Assembly: GCA_964370675.1 (NCBI GenBank)
Contig: CAYJKC010000039.1
Location: forward strand, 1 to 18,070
Reading direction: 5' to 3'
Length of the DNA stretch: 18,070 nt
DNA from: CAYJAD01 sp964370675
GTDB lineage: Bacteria > Desulfobacterota > Desulfovibrionia > Desulfovibrionales > Desulfovibrionaceae
Positions 1-8,655 of the stretch are shown in pieces. Made by a program: the position numbers and the translations under genes. Each line of letters starts with the position of its first letter. Position 1 is the stretch's first letter. The notes beneath the pieces were generated by a model. The model was not told where the DNA came from. It worked only from the letters and a program-made list of their open reading frames with translations, and made no database searches.

Positions 1-1895
1 TTAAACATTTTTTCTAATTCATGGGAGGTAAAGCGCAAAACACAAGGGCGACCGTGGGGGCAATATTCTCGTTGAGGTGCATTAAGCCACTGTTTAATAA
101 GTTCAAGAGCTTCGTCAGTAGTGAGCTTTTGTCCTGCCTTGATGGAGGCTTTGCAAGCAAAGGAAATAAAAATCATATTAAGGTCGTCTTTACGCCCTGC
201 CAAGGCTTCACGCAAAAAATTCTTGGCTTCTATACGTTCAAGCATAGGGGGCAGGGCTAAAACTCTTAAAGTTTGTTGGTCAATTTCTAATGAAAATCCT
301 AATTTATCTAAGTATGGGCGCAAGCTAATAGCCCTTTCTATCTCAGATGAATGTAAATTTAACTCTAGCGGCAAAGCTAAAAGTTGTCCTGTGCCTGCCA
401 GAGCATCGGCTTGCATGCGGGTAAATAAAATACGCTCATGCATGGCATGTTGGTCTAGCAGCAACAAAGTATCATGCCCAGATTTTAATATTAAATACGT
501 ATCATCAATTTGTCCAAGATATTGCATGTTTCCTATATCTGCTTTAGGAGTAGAGTTTTTGTCTATTGATGAAATATAATTATTATCACAGTTTATCTTG
601 TTTATGGGCGATGCGTAGTTTTCATATGTCGTGTTGCTATGCAAGCAAACACCAAAGTTAGCAATATCTTCATTAAGTCCATTATTTATGCTTGAACTAT
701 ACATGGTAGATTGATCTTCGGGCAAGATTAAAGAATTATCATCTGATGTGGTTGAATAAAGTTTTTGCTGCTCTATAATGGGTGTATGGTCAACACTGCC
801 CCAAAAACCTTGAGGTCTTGGGTTAAAACCTGCTACATGGTGCTGAAGGTTAACATTTTCAAATTCAAAATCATTTGTAATTTGGTTATGATTTGCCTCT
901 AACATGCTTTGTATACCCCGCCGCACTGCTGAAAATACACTTGAGGTATCGCGAAAGCGTATTTCTGTTTTGGCAGGATGCACGTTAACATCAATTTCTT
1001 CCGGGTTAATTTCTATAAAAATGACAACCTGTGGATAATCCTTAGTGGTAAGGCAGCCCTTGTAGGCTTCACGCACAGCCGCAGAAAGAGTTTTATCTTG
1101 AATAGCACGCCCATTCACATAAAAAAGCATGCGATCTGCCCTTGGTTGGCTGGTATGAGGTAGAGCTGCAAGTCCGTGCGTGCGTATGTCATTATGCCTT
1201 TGGTCAAAAGGGCGCATGGCTTCCATAATTAGCGGAGGCCAAAGCTCATTAAGTCTTTCAGTGAGGCTTTGTTTAGCTGCAAGATTTAGCACCTCACGCC
1301 CTCCAATATTAAGGGTAAAGCCTACTTGAGTTTTGGCAATGGCTAGGCGTGTTAGCCATTCTTGAGCTTTTTTATTCTCTGTGCTTTGGCTTTTTAAAAA
1401 TTTTAAACGCGCAGGAATGTTTGCAAAAAGGTCGCGTACTTCTATTATGGTACCACGGGGTAAGGCTGCTGGAGTACTATTTTTTACTTGACCATACTCA
1501 ATTTGCAAGCAGTGGGCTAAGTCTGTTTGACCTTGGTCATTACTTAGAGCAGAGGTGATGCTAAAGCGCGAAACGGAGGCAATGCTTGGTAGGGCTTCAC
1601 CTCTAAAACCGTATGAGTGGATGGATAAAAGGTCATTTAGCTCATGAATTTTACTAGTGGCGTGGCGTGTAACAGCTAACTCCAACTCATGGGCTGCAAT
1701 GCCATGACCATCATCTTGCACCTTGATGCAGCCTTGACCTCCATTTTCAAGATGTATAGCAATATGCCTTGCCTTGGCGTCAAGAGCATTTTCTACCAGC
1801 TCTTTAAGCACAGATGCTGGTCTTTCTACCACTTCACCGGCAGCAATTTGATTTCTTAACTCAGGAGATAGTAAATTTATGGAGCGTTTTTGCAT
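1..1895 (-). CDS. mutL: DNA mismatch repair protein MutL (3' end cut by window edge)
   Basis: MutL is the ATP-driven clamp that links mismatch recognition by MutS to strand removal. I translated the whole minus frame and it is open from the ATG at 1895 to the edge, giving 631 residues. The next codon begins AA, so it is not a stop and only a few residues are probably missing. The N-terminal GHKL ATPase motifs are all present: ELVENALDA, DDGHGI, HATSKI, GFRGEALPSIASV and DVNVHPAKTEI. A low-complexity linker of about 130 residues follows. The C-terminal domain has DQHAMHE (481-487), ACK (580-582) and CPHGRP (612-617), the signature of endonuclease-type MutL. E. coli MutL lacks this signature. 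The last acidic residue of the usual DQHA(X)2E(X)4E motif is Thr492 here. The start matches the family N-terminus; an in-frame ATG at 1934 is a less likely alternative. No clear Shine-Dalgarno sequence is visible. Confidence 0.97.
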   Translation of the reverse strand, partial: MQKRSINLLSPELRNQIAAGEVVERPASVLKELVENALDAKARHIAIHLENGGQGCIKVQDDGHGIAAHELELAVTRHATSKIHELNDLLSIHSYGFRGEALPSIASVSRFSITSALSNDQGQTDLAHCLQIEYGQVKNSTPAALPRGTIIEVRDLFANIPARLKFLKSQSTENKKAQEWLTRLAIAKTQVGFTLNIGGREVLNLAAKQSLTERLNELWPPLIMEAMRPFDQRHNDIRTHGLAALPHTSQPRADRMLFYVNGRAIQDKTLSAAVREAYKGCLTTKDYPQVVIFIEINPEEIDVNVHPAKTEIRFRDTSSVFSAVRRGIQSMLEANHNQITNDFEFENVNLQHHVAGFNPRPQGFWGSVDHTPIIEQQKLYSTTSDDNSLILPEDQSTMYSSSINNGLNEDIANFGVCLHSNTTYENYASPINKINCDNNYISSIDKNSTPKADIGNMQYLGQIDDTYLILKSGHDTLLLLDQHAMHERILFTRMQADALAGTGQLLALPLELNLHSSEIERAISLRPYLDKLGFSLEIDQQTLRVLALPPMLERIEAKNFLREALAGRKDDLNMIFISFACKASIKAGQKLTTDEALELIKQWLNAPQREYCPHGRPCVLRFTSHELEKMF

Positions 1896-2077
1896 GTAAA
1901 AATTATAATCGTTTATGCTCAAAGGAGCAAGCATCTTATATATTCTAGCTGTGAAAGAGTAATAAAATTATTTTTTATTCTTGCCTAAGATAATATTAAG
2001 GGTTATATCTAAAATAGCCTTTAGCTTCATGGTTCCTTATGTTTTTTATCATCCATCTTTTTATTAAGGAAAACACT

Positions 2078-2392
2078 ATGCAAAAAAATGAAATTACAAA
2101 TAATGGAATAAAGATTTCTTTTTACGCCGATGAGCAAGGCTACGACCCTGAAATGCTTTTTGTGGAATGTGCCAAATGTGGTAATCCTATTATTTGGGAA
2201 AAAGGACGTTCCACTGAAATTTTGCATGGTGCTGGTATTGATCCCTTAGAGCTTGATGCTCAATGTCTACTTGTTACTGATGGTTGCCCGAGCTGTTCTA
2301 AAGGCAAACGTTATCACGTTCAAATTTATCGCGTTCAATCAAGCATGGATGATGTGGGTGCTACTGCCGTTGGTAGGTCAGGACACGCCTAA
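2078..2392 (+). CDS. small zinc-ribbon-like protein of unknown function
   Basis: This 104-residue protein is not one I can name. The ATG at 2078 is preceded by AAGGA at 2066-2070, which favours it over an upstream in-frame ATG at 2039. Two Cys pairs, C31-x2-C34 (ECAKCG) and C70-x2-C73 (CPSC), with an extra Cys at 63, suggest a structural zinc site of the zinc-ribbon type. There is no signal peptide or membrane segment, so it is probably cytoplasmic. It stands alone: mutL diverges upstream, and a repeat-rich gap with a small terminator follows. Codon use looks like its neighbours. The existence of the gene is well supported by the good ribosome site, the Cys pairs and the downstream terminator. 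Its function is open. Confidence 0.75.
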   Translation: MQKNEITNNGIKISFYADEQGYDPEMLFVECAKCGNPIIWEKGRSTEILHGAGIDPLELDAQCLLVTDGCPSCSKGKRYHVQIYRVQSSMDDVGATAVGRSGHA

Positions 2393-2590
2393 CAGTTCGC
2401 TGAAAATGGGTAATCTACTTCGTCAGACTCATTTTTTTCGTTGCATGGACCGTAAGAGTCCTATACTTCCTCAAAAAAACATCGTCTTCCTCGTATCTCA
2501 TTCATTTTGAGCGAACTGCTGTGCGTGTAAATGCTTGGATAGGATACTGCTGAAAATGACTAATCTGGCTTCGTCAGACTCTTTTTTATT
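2393..2590. repeat. repeat-bearing intergenic element with terminal inverted repeats and a direct-repeat copy
   Basis: The sequence CAGTTCGCTGAAAATG at 2393-2408 is matched in inverted orientation by CATTTTGAGCGAACTG at 2503-2518, with one mismatch in 16. T-rich and A-rich stretches sit just inside the arms, giving an imperfect palindrome of about 126 bp. A related direct copy of the left end lies at 2549-2588. It shares GCTGAAAATG, TAATCT, CTTCGTCAGACTC and a T-run with 2399-2438. The arrangement looks like a small non-coding repeat of MITE or REP type, next to a decayed second copy. No transposase is present. Whether the element occurs elsewhere in the genome cannot be seen from this window. 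Confidence 0.6.
2564..2587 (+). terminator. small Rho-independent terminator-like hairpin
   Basis: TCTGGC (2564-2569) pairs with GTCAGA (2573-2578), including one G-T pair, around a TTC loop. CTC and six T residues follow. It lies downstream of the zinc-ribbon gene and within the second repeat copy. The stem is short, so its strength is uncertain. Confidence 0.45.
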
Positions 2591-2667
2591 CCAGTCATGT
2601 ATCTATGTGCATTGACCTAGTATATTAAAATCTTGACCGTTTCCACCACAAGGCATAAACATAGTGC

Positions 2668-4047
2668 ATGTTAAAAACTAAGTCCCAAAATATTCTTGTG
2701 GTCGTTTGTGCGGCACAATTTTTCTTACCATTCATGATGGCAGGTGTTAACTCTGCCTTACCACCCATAGGGCAAGACACCTTGGCAAGTGCTAAGGAGC
2801 TTAGTTTACTAACTACATTTTATGCCTTAGGTCTTGCGACTTTTCAGCTTACCACAGGTCGCATGGGCGATATTTGGGGCAGAAGGCGTATTTTTCTTAT
2901 AGGTTTAGGTATTTTTATACTTAGCAGTGTTTGTATTGGTATGTCTAACAATATAATGCTTATGCAAGGTTTTCGTTTTATTCAGGGTACAGGGGCAGCC
3001 ATGTTTGCAGCTAGTGGTCTTGCCATTTTAGCAACCGTAGCACCAGATGGTAAGCGTGGGCAATATATTGGGTTTTCTGCAGCAGTAGTTTATGCTGGCA
3101 TAGCTTGTGGACCGCCAGTGGCTGGTTTTATTGCTGGTAGCATTGGTTGGCGTTGGATTTTTTATAGCAATGCTATTGCAGCAACAATTGCTTGGGTACT
3201 CATGTGTTTTACAGTAAAAGATGAGTGGTATGAAGGTAAGGGTGAGCCCTTTGATTGGCGTGGTGGATTTCTTTATGGTGCAGGTATGGCAACGCTTGCT
3301 ATAGGTAGCACCATTTTGCAAGACCTTCCCATAAAAGGCATCTTATTACTGTGTACCGGTCTTGGTTTATTAATTATCTACGTGATGTTAGAATCACGCA
3401 CGCAATACCCCTTGTTAGACATAAATCTCTTGCTAAAAAATAGGGTCTTTGCTCTATCTTCGCTGGCAGCCTTTGTAAATTATAGTGCTTCATTTGGGAT
3501 GATATTATTTTTTAGTTTATATTTACAAGTTGTTAGAGGTATGAGCGTTAACGATGCAGGTTTGTTTTTAGCTCTGCAATTTGTGGTGCAAGCTTTAGCA
3601 ACTCCCTTGGCTTCGCGTCTTGCAGATAGTCACGGCCCTGGGCGTATTAGTGCCATAGGTATTGGCTTATGTGGTTTAGGTTTATGTGCATGTGCCTTCC
3701 TTGGTCGTGATAGCCATTTGATCTTTTTTGTGATTGCGCAGATTATTTTAGGTTTGAGTATGAGTTTTTTTGCAGCACCCAATACCACAGTTATGCTTGA
3801 AAGTGTGGATCGTGCGCACGTGGGGCAAGCCGCAAGTTTTGTGGGAACTATGCGAACTTGTGGAGCCTTGGTAAATACTACAATTATTAGTATGACTCTA
3901 GGTTATTTTTTGGGCAATGCTCCGGTGTCCGTAGATAATATAGATGAATTTTTAATGAGCATGCGTGTTGATTTAATATTATTTGGCATATTTAATATTG
4001 CAGCCATTGGTTGTGCTCTTGGGCGTGAAAGAATCAAAGAAGCATAA
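2668..4047 (+). CDS. MFS transporter, DHA2 (EmrB/QacA-like) drug exporter family
   Basis: This is a 459-residue inner-membrane protein built of many hydrophobic helices, probably 14 as in the DHA2 proton-antiport family. Motif A (GRMGDIWGRRR, about 64-74) lies in the loop after the second helix. The antiporter motif C is visible as GIACGPPVAGF (about 144-154). These two motifs mark it as a proton-coupled exporter and argue against an importer. The substrate cannot be read from sequence; relatives export drugs, dyes or metabolites. The start is the first ATG of the frame, which runs straight into the first helix, with only a weak AAGGC upstream as ribosome site. No regulator or membrane-fusion partner is adjacent, so it is probably transcribed alone. 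It is convergent with the YjbQ-type gene. Confidence 0.9.
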   Translation: MLKTKSQNILVVVCAAQFFLPFMMAGVNSALPPIGQDTLASAKELSLLTTFYALGLATFQLTTGRMGDIWGRRRIFLIGLGIFILSSVCIGMSNNIMLMQGFRFIQGTGAAMFAASGLAILATVAPDGKRGQYIGFSAAVVYAGIACGPPVAGFIAGSIGWRWIFYSNAIAATIAWVLMCFTVKDEWYEGKGEPFDWRGGFLYGAGMATLAIGSTILQDLPIKGILLLCTGLGLLIIYVMLESRTQYPLLDINLLLKNRVFALSSLAAFVNYSASFGMILFFSLYLQVVRGMSVNDAGLFLALQFVVQALATPLASRLADSHGPGRISAIGIGLCGLGLCACAFLGRDSHLIFFVIAQIILGLSMSFFAAPNTTVMLESVDRAHVGQAASFVGTMRTCGALVNTTIISMTLGYFLGNAPVSVDNIDEFLMSMRVDLILFGIFNIAAIGCALGRERIKEA

Positions 4048-4126
4048 CATTAATGGACCATGCATATAATACTTGTACATTACTTTCAAACGTATTTGAT
4101 AGTATTTTGAGTTGAAATTACTACTG

Positions 4127-4522
4127 CTAACTTTTTAGAAATTGTGCCCAAATTTGTCTGGTTCGTGGACCATCTCCTTCACAAAGATAGATGTGTTGCC
4201 ATGTACCAAGCTGTACTCTACCTTCTTCAATAATAAGCATTAATGATGGTCCAAGCATGCTAGTTTTTATATGTGCATCGCTATTGCCTTCAGCATGATT
4301 AAAAGGACCATTTTGTGGTACTAAGGTATTAAAAAATCTTGTCATATCCTTAGCAACGTCTGGGTCTGCTCCTTCGTTTACGGTTAGAGCACAAGTGGTA
4401 TGAGGGCAATAAAGCAGCAAAGCTCCGCTATCTATTGGGTGATTATTAACTAAATTTTGTACCTCATGGGTAATGTCTACAAATTCGCTACGTAACCGAG
4501 TTTTAATACTTATTTTTTCCAT
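4127..4522 (-). CDS. yjbQ: YjbQ/UPF0047 family protein
   Basis: This 131-residue protein has the length and conserved blocks of the YjbQ (UPF0047) family. The blocks are PHTTCALTVNEGADPDV near residue 41, HAEGNSDAHIKTSMLGPS near 96, and LGTWQHIYLCEGDGPRTR near 106-123. The conserved His, Glu and Asp residues in these blocks form the family's putative active pocket. Family members are often annotated as having weak thiamine-phosphate synthase activity, but the physiological role is unsettled. The ATG at 4522 is preceded on the minus strand by AGGT. The gene diverges from selB across about 100 bases and has no obvious functional link to it. Confidence 0.93.
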   Translation of the reverse strand: MEKISIKTRLRSEFVDITHEVQNLVNNHPIDSGALLLYCPHTTCALTVNEGADPDVAKDMTRFFNTLVPQNGPFNHAEGNSDAHIKTSMLGPSLMLIIEEGRVQLGTWQHIYLCEGDGPRTRQIWAQFLKS

Positions 4523-4624
4523 TGTTTTACCTATTTAATTTATGCTTGCACCAGAACAAAATGAAAAGTATTGTGCAAAGAAAATTCTACATGAAGCTTT
4601 GTGCAAGCGCAAGAGGAGTATATT

Positions 4625-6538
4625 ATGCCACTGGTACTTGGTACAGCAGGACATATTGATCACGGTAAAACATCATTGGTACGCGCCCTTACTGGTATTG
4701 ACTGTGATCGCTTAGAAGAAGAAAAAAGACGCGGCATAACCATTGAACTTGGCTTTGCACATATGTCCTTACCAGATGGTGAGCGCCTTGGCATTGTTGA
4801 CGTGCCTGGGCATGAACGCTTTGTGAAAAACATGGTTGCAGGGGCGGCTGGTATTGATTTTGTGATGCTAATTATTGCCGCTGACGAAGGAGTTATGCCG
4901 CAAACACGCGAGCATTTAGAAATTTGTTCCCTACTTGGTATTAAACATGGATTTGTGGCTTTAACCAAGATTGATATGGTTGATGCAGATTGGATTGACT
5001 TAGTAAAAGAAGATATAAAGACTTTTTTACAAGGAACTTTTTTGCAAGATTCACCAATTTTTCCAGTATCTTCTCTTACGCGAGATGGTATTGATACCAT
5101 GCGCGAATATATTTTTGAATTAATTAAAAATTTAGAGCCAAGTCGCGAAAGTAACCTTTTTCGCTTGCCGGTAGATCGTATTTTTACCATGAAAGGTCAT
5201 GGTACAGTGGTGACAGGCACTTTAATTGCTGGTGAAGTTCAAGTTGGTGATGAAGCAGTTTTTATGCCCGATGAAATTAGTACCAAGGTGCGCGGATTGC
5301 AATGGCATAATGCTTCTGCCAATGCCGCTGGTGCTGGTCAACGCTGCGCCATTAATGTACAAAATATAGAGGTGGGCGAAGTAGAGCGCGGATCTGTGCT
5401 TGCGCATCCTCATACGCTTTTTCCCTCCACGCGTTGGATGGTTATGTTGCATTGTCTATCTTCAGCGCCACGTGCATTACGCGCACGCACAGAAATTCAC
5501 TTTCACCATGGCGCACGCGAAGTGGCAGCAAGGTTATATTTCTTTGATCGTGACCGCTTACAACCTGGAGAGAGTGCGCTTACGGAAATTCGTTTCTCAA
5601 GTCCTATGGTGGGAGTGTGGGGTGATAGGTGTGTGGTGCGCGCTTATTCTCCTCTACGCACAGTGGCAGGTGGGGTGATTATGCATCCCATAAATGTACA
5701 ATTGCGCCGTAAAGATGCTAATTTTGATGAGCGTTTTGCCCTGTTGAATTTCTTGGAGAATAGTCAGAATTTAGAAGAACGTTTACTTATGCAATTACAA
5801 CTTGCAGGAGAACATGGCGCAAGTTTTGCTGAACTGATGGTGCTTTGTAATGCGCATGATAAAAAGCTTGATAAGGTATTACAGCTGCTTAGTAGTAAGG
5901 GTGAAATTCTTTGCTTTGATAAGGAAGAAAAACTTTGGATTCATATGCATGCTGTAAATATACTTATGCAACAATGCCTTGAACAAGCAGCAGCTTATCA
6001 TAAACGTGATCCCTTAAAAAGTGGTATGGCACGTGGTGTGCTTTGCCCAAAACAAAAACCAAAACTAGCACATCTGATTATTGAGCGTTGCTTACGTTCC
6101 GGAACACTTACATCTGAGGGTGACAGCTTACGTTTAACTACGCATAAAGTAGAGCTTGATAGCCAAAAAAGTGATTTACGCGATAATCTGCTCAAAGCTC
6201 ATGTACAAGCTAAACTTAGCCCACCTAATCTTAAGGATGTTTTAGAAGGGCTTAATATTGACGCAAAAAAAGCTGCCCCTGTACTTAAGATTTTAGTAGA
6301 TGAAAAATTGCTGGTAAAGGTTAAGGATGGCTTATATTATGATGCTAAAGTTATAGAAGATATTCGCGAAAGAGTACGTATATGGTTTGAAAGTCATGAC
6401 GATCTTGACCCTGCCGGGCTTAAGGAAATATTGGATGGTCTTTCTCGTAAATATTTAATTGCATTACTAGAATATATGGACAGAGAACGCATTACTATGC
6501 GTGTTGGTGACAAACGTCAATGGCGTGGCAGGAATTAA
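4625..6538 (+). CDS. selB: selenocysteine-specific elongation factor SelB
   Basis: SelB is a GTPase that delivers Sec-tRNA(Sec) to ribosomes stalled at UGA by binding the SECIS hairpin of the mRNA. The 637-residue product starts with the GTPase domain: G1 GHIDHGKT (9-16), RRGITIELG (35-43), G3 DVPGH (59-63) and TKID (114-117). Two beta-barrel domains follow. The C-terminal half, from about residue 400, has the Lys- and Leu-rich winged-helix repeats that bind SECIS RNA. The ATG at 4625 is chosen because AGAGGAG lies at 4612-4618; the GTG at 4601 in the same frame has no comparable site. selA, selD and the Sec tRNA gene are not in the window. The UGA-containing peroxiredoxin about 2 kb downstream is a natural client. 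Transcription may continue into the flavoprotein gene 76 bases later. Confidence 0.97.
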   Translation: MPLVLGTAGHIDHGKTSLVRALTGIDCDRLEEEKRRGITIELGFAHMSLPDGERLGIVDVPGHERFVKNMVAGAAGIDFVMLIIAADEGVMPQTREHLEICSLLGIKHGFVALTKIDMVDADWIDLVKEDIKTFLQGTFLQDSPIFPVSSLTRDGIDTMREYIFELIKNLEPSRESNLFRLPVDRIFTMKGHGTVVTGTLIAGEVQVGDEAVFMPDEISTKVRGLQWHNASANAAGAGQRCAINVQNIEVGEVERGSVLAHPHTLFPSTRWMVMLHCLSSAPRALRARTEIHFHHGAREVAARLYFFDRDRLQPGESALTEIRFSSPMVGVWGDRCVVRAYSPLRTVAGGVIMHPINVQLRRKDANFDERFALLNFLENSQNLEERLLMQLQLAGEHGASFAELMVLCNAHDKKLDKVLQLLSSKGEILCFDKEEKLWIHMHAVNILMQQCLEQAAAYHKRDPLKSGMARGVLCPKQKPKLAHLIIERCLRSGTLTSEGDSLRLTTHKVELDSQKSDLRDNLLKAHVQAKLSPPNLKDVLEGLNIDAKKAAPVLKILVDEKLLVKVKDGLYYDAKVIEDIRERVRIWFESHDDLDPAGLKEILDGLSRKYLIALLEYMDRERITMRVGDKRQWRGRN

Positions 6539-6614
6539 AGTATTTGCTAACCTTATGCAGTCAACTACTAAACAATGGTTTTAGCTTTAATTTAAAACCC
6601 ATGGAGTAAGAGAT

Positions 6615-8324
6615 ATGGCAAAAAATATACTTGTAATTGGCGGTGTTGCTTTAGGCCCTAAGGCGGCTTGCCGTTGTAAAAGACTTATGCCAGATGCCAA
6701 TGTCGTTATGATTGATGAAAATGAGCTTATTTCTTATGGCGGTTGCGGTATGCCATTTTATCTTTCTGGTGAGATTAATAATTTAGATGATTTACGCGCA
6801 ACTCCATATCATCGTATTCGTGATAAAAGCTATTTTGAAGAAATTAAGGGTGTAGATGTGCGCACTCAAACTCGCGCCCTTAAGATTGACCGTCACGCTA
6901 AAACCGTATTAGTGGAAAACACTATTAGCAAGGAACAAGAAACTCTGCCTTATGATGAGTTGGTAATAGCCACAGGGGCATCTGCACGTATTCCTCCTGT
7001 GCAAGGAATTGAGCTTAAAAATGTCTTTGCCGTGACACGCCTTGAAGCAGTTTATGATATACGCAAATCTTGTGAAAAAGGGCAAATCCAGCAAGCTGTA
7101 ATCATAGGTGGTGGTTTTATTGGTTTAGAATGTGCCGTGGCTTTAGCTGAAATGTGGGGTGTTGAAGTTAGCATTGTGGAAATGGCTACGTCAATTTTGC
7201 CGCAATCGCTTTCAACTAATATGGCTGCCATGGCAGAACATGATTGTCGCCAAAATGATGTAGCAATATATACCAATGAAAAGCTTGTACGCCTTGAAGG
7301 GGAAGATGGTAAAGTATGTCGGGTAGTAACTGATAAAAGAACCTTAGATGCCCAAGTGGTAATTATGGCAACAGGCTTTATTCCCAATGGACATTTAGCC
7401 AAGGAAGCAGGACTTGATATATCGGATTTTGGTGGAATAATTGTTAATGAATTTATGCAAACTTCAGATCCATATATCTATGCTGGTGGTGATTGTGTAG
7501 CCATTAAAAATTTAATTACTAATAAGCTTGGGTATATACCACTTGGATCCATGGCCAACAAGCAAGGTCGTGTCATTGGCACTAATTTATCTGGTGAAAA
7601 AGCTCGCTTTACTGGCTTTGTGGGTACTTGGGGTGTTAAACTCTTTAATTTAACTTTCTGTGGCACAGGGCTTAGTGTGGAGCAAGCTAAAGCACAAGGT
7701 TTTGATGCCTTGGGCATACATGTGGAACAATTGGACCGCGCTCATTTTTACCCAGAAAAACATATGATGGGTCTTGAGTTAGTTATAGATCGCCAAAACC
7801 GCCGTGTGCTCGGCTTGCAAGGTGCGTGTGAAGCAGGAGATGCCCTAAAAGCGCGCATTGATGCTGTGGCAGCAGCCTTGCAATATGGTAAGCCCACCTT
7901 AGATGATATTTCTAATTTAGAAATTGCCTACACTCCTCCCATAGCTTCTGCCATGGACGTTGTAAACACTGTGGCTAATGTGGCAGATAATGCTCTCGCT
8001 GGTAGATTTATGCCCATAAATGCCAGTGATTTTGAGACCATTTGGGCTAATCGTGAACAAAATGACACTTTCTTTATAGATGTGCGCCCAGCCGGAGCTG
8101 GTAAGACCATTGCTGACAAAAATGCACAATGGCACACCATACCACTTGAAGAAATAGAAAATCGTTTGCATGAAATTCCAAAGGATCGCTCTCTAGCATT
8201 AATTTGTAATACAGGGCTTAGGGCCTATGATGCTATATTAATACTCAAAAAGCATGGCTATGATAATGTTTCCAATAGTCTTGGAGGTATGCAAGCTACA
8301 TCAAAATTAGGTTTTAAACCATAG
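6615..8324 (+). CDS. CoA-disulfide-reductase-like FAD/NAD(P) oxidoreductase with C-terminal rhodanese domain
   Basis: This 569-residue fusion begins with an FAD-binding Rossmann fold (VIGGVALG, residues 7-14). SYGGCGMPFYLSG follows, with Cys44 in the place of the single active-site Cys of CoA-disulfide reductases. A second nucleotide-binding fold (IIGGGFIGLE, near 163) fits NAD(P)H, and AGGDC (near 291) completes the FAD site. A dimerisation domain follows. From about residue 470 there is a rhodanese domain with the loop CNTGLRA, whose Cys531 would carry a persulfide. Family members of this layout reduce CoA disulfides, CoA persulfides or polysulfide; the exact substrate here is inferred. GGAG at 6604-6607 precedes the ATG. 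The gene sits between selB and the selenocysteine peroxiredoxin and ends before a strong terminator, so it probably belongs to the selB transcript. A role in regenerating thiols for the peroxiredoxin is speculation. Confidence 0.9.
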   Translation: MAKNILVIGGVALGPKAACRCKRLMPDANVVMIDENELISYGGCGMPFYLSGEINNLDDLRATPYHRIRDKSYFEEIKGVDVRTQTRALKIDRHAKTVLVENTISKEQETLPYDELVIATGASARIPPVQGIELKNVFAVTRLEAVYDIRKSCEKGQIQQAVIIGGGFIGLECAVALAEMWGVEVSIVEMATSILPQSLSTNMAAMAEHDCRQNDVAIYTNEKLVRLEGEDGKVCRVVTDKRTLDAQVVIMATGFIPNGHLAKEAGLDISDFGGIIVNEFMQTSDPYIYAGGDCVAIKNLITNKLGYIPLGSMANKQGRVIGTNLSGEKARFTGFVGTWGVKLFNLTFCGTGLSVEQAKAQGFDALGIHVEQLDRAHFYPEKHMMGLELVIDRQNRRVLGLQGACEAGDALKARIDAVAAALQYGKPTLDDISNLEIAYTPPIASAMDVVNTVANVADNALAGRFMPINASDFETIWANREQNDTFFIDVRPAGAGKTIADKNAQWHTIPLEEIENRLHEIPKDRSLALICNTGLRAYDAILILKKHGYDNVSNSLGGMQATSKLGFKP

Positions 8325-8370
8325 AATTTGCATTGATTGAACTTTTGTTTGAAGTATATATATTTTAATG

Positions 8371-8408
8371 AAAAATGGTCCCATTGGAAACAATAGGGAT
8401 CATTTTTT
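8371..8408 (+). terminator. strong Rho-independent terminator after the flavoprotein gene
   Basis: AAAAATGGTCCCATTG (8371-8386) pairs with CAATAGGGATCAT plus T residues, with one bulged A and one G-T pair, around a GAAA tetraloop (8387-8390). The run of six T residues is at 8403-8408. It separates the selB-flavoprotein transcript from the peroxiredoxin gene. Confidence 0.88.
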
Positions 8409-8655
8409 ATGCAGATGTAAAACATGTTATTGTTTCCATAAAAAATGAATATGGTGATAAATAATAAAAATATAGAAGTTTTTTAATGCGAGTATAATCT
8501 TTGATAAACAATGAATGACTATTCGTGCTATGCCAGTAGGGTGAGACCTTTTAAAAGTGTTGCAAAGGGAAAAATATTGACAAAGTATGAGCCATTTCGT
8601 ATGGGGTTTAATAGGTAGTGAAGCTATTTAAATTTAATTTACATGGAGGTGTTTT
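8409..8655 (+). promoter_or_regulatory. upstream region of the selenocysteine peroxiredoxin gene with promoter candidates
   Basis: This AT-rich region of about 245 bases has no gene or tRNA. A consensus TTGACA at 8577-8582 is followed 17 bases later by TATGGG (8600-8605), a weak -10. A perfect TATAAT lies at 8493-8498 but lacks a good -35. Either could start the peroxiredoxin transcript. No clear PerR or OxyR site was recognised. The ribosome site GGAGGT is at 8645-8650, close to the ATG at 8656. Confidence 0.4.

Noticed and set aside
1..3. TTA at the left edge as the mutL stop codon
   Set aside because: It is in another frame. The mutL frame reads ...ELEKMF followed by a codon starting AA, so the gene continues past the edge.
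111..118. TTCGTCAG inside mutL as a third copy of the 2399/2549 repeat
   Set aside because: Only eight bases match and the flanking sequence is normal mutL coding sequence, so chance is enough.
4660..5190. Long minus-strand open frame opposite selB
   Set aside because: The plus strand has full SelB motifs; the opposite frame shows no recognisable family and is a shadow.
6577..6599. GGTTTTA/TAAAACC hairpin between selB and the flavoprotein gene as a terminator
   Set aside because: The stem is AT-rich and no T-run follows; it overlaps the run-up to the next ribosome site.
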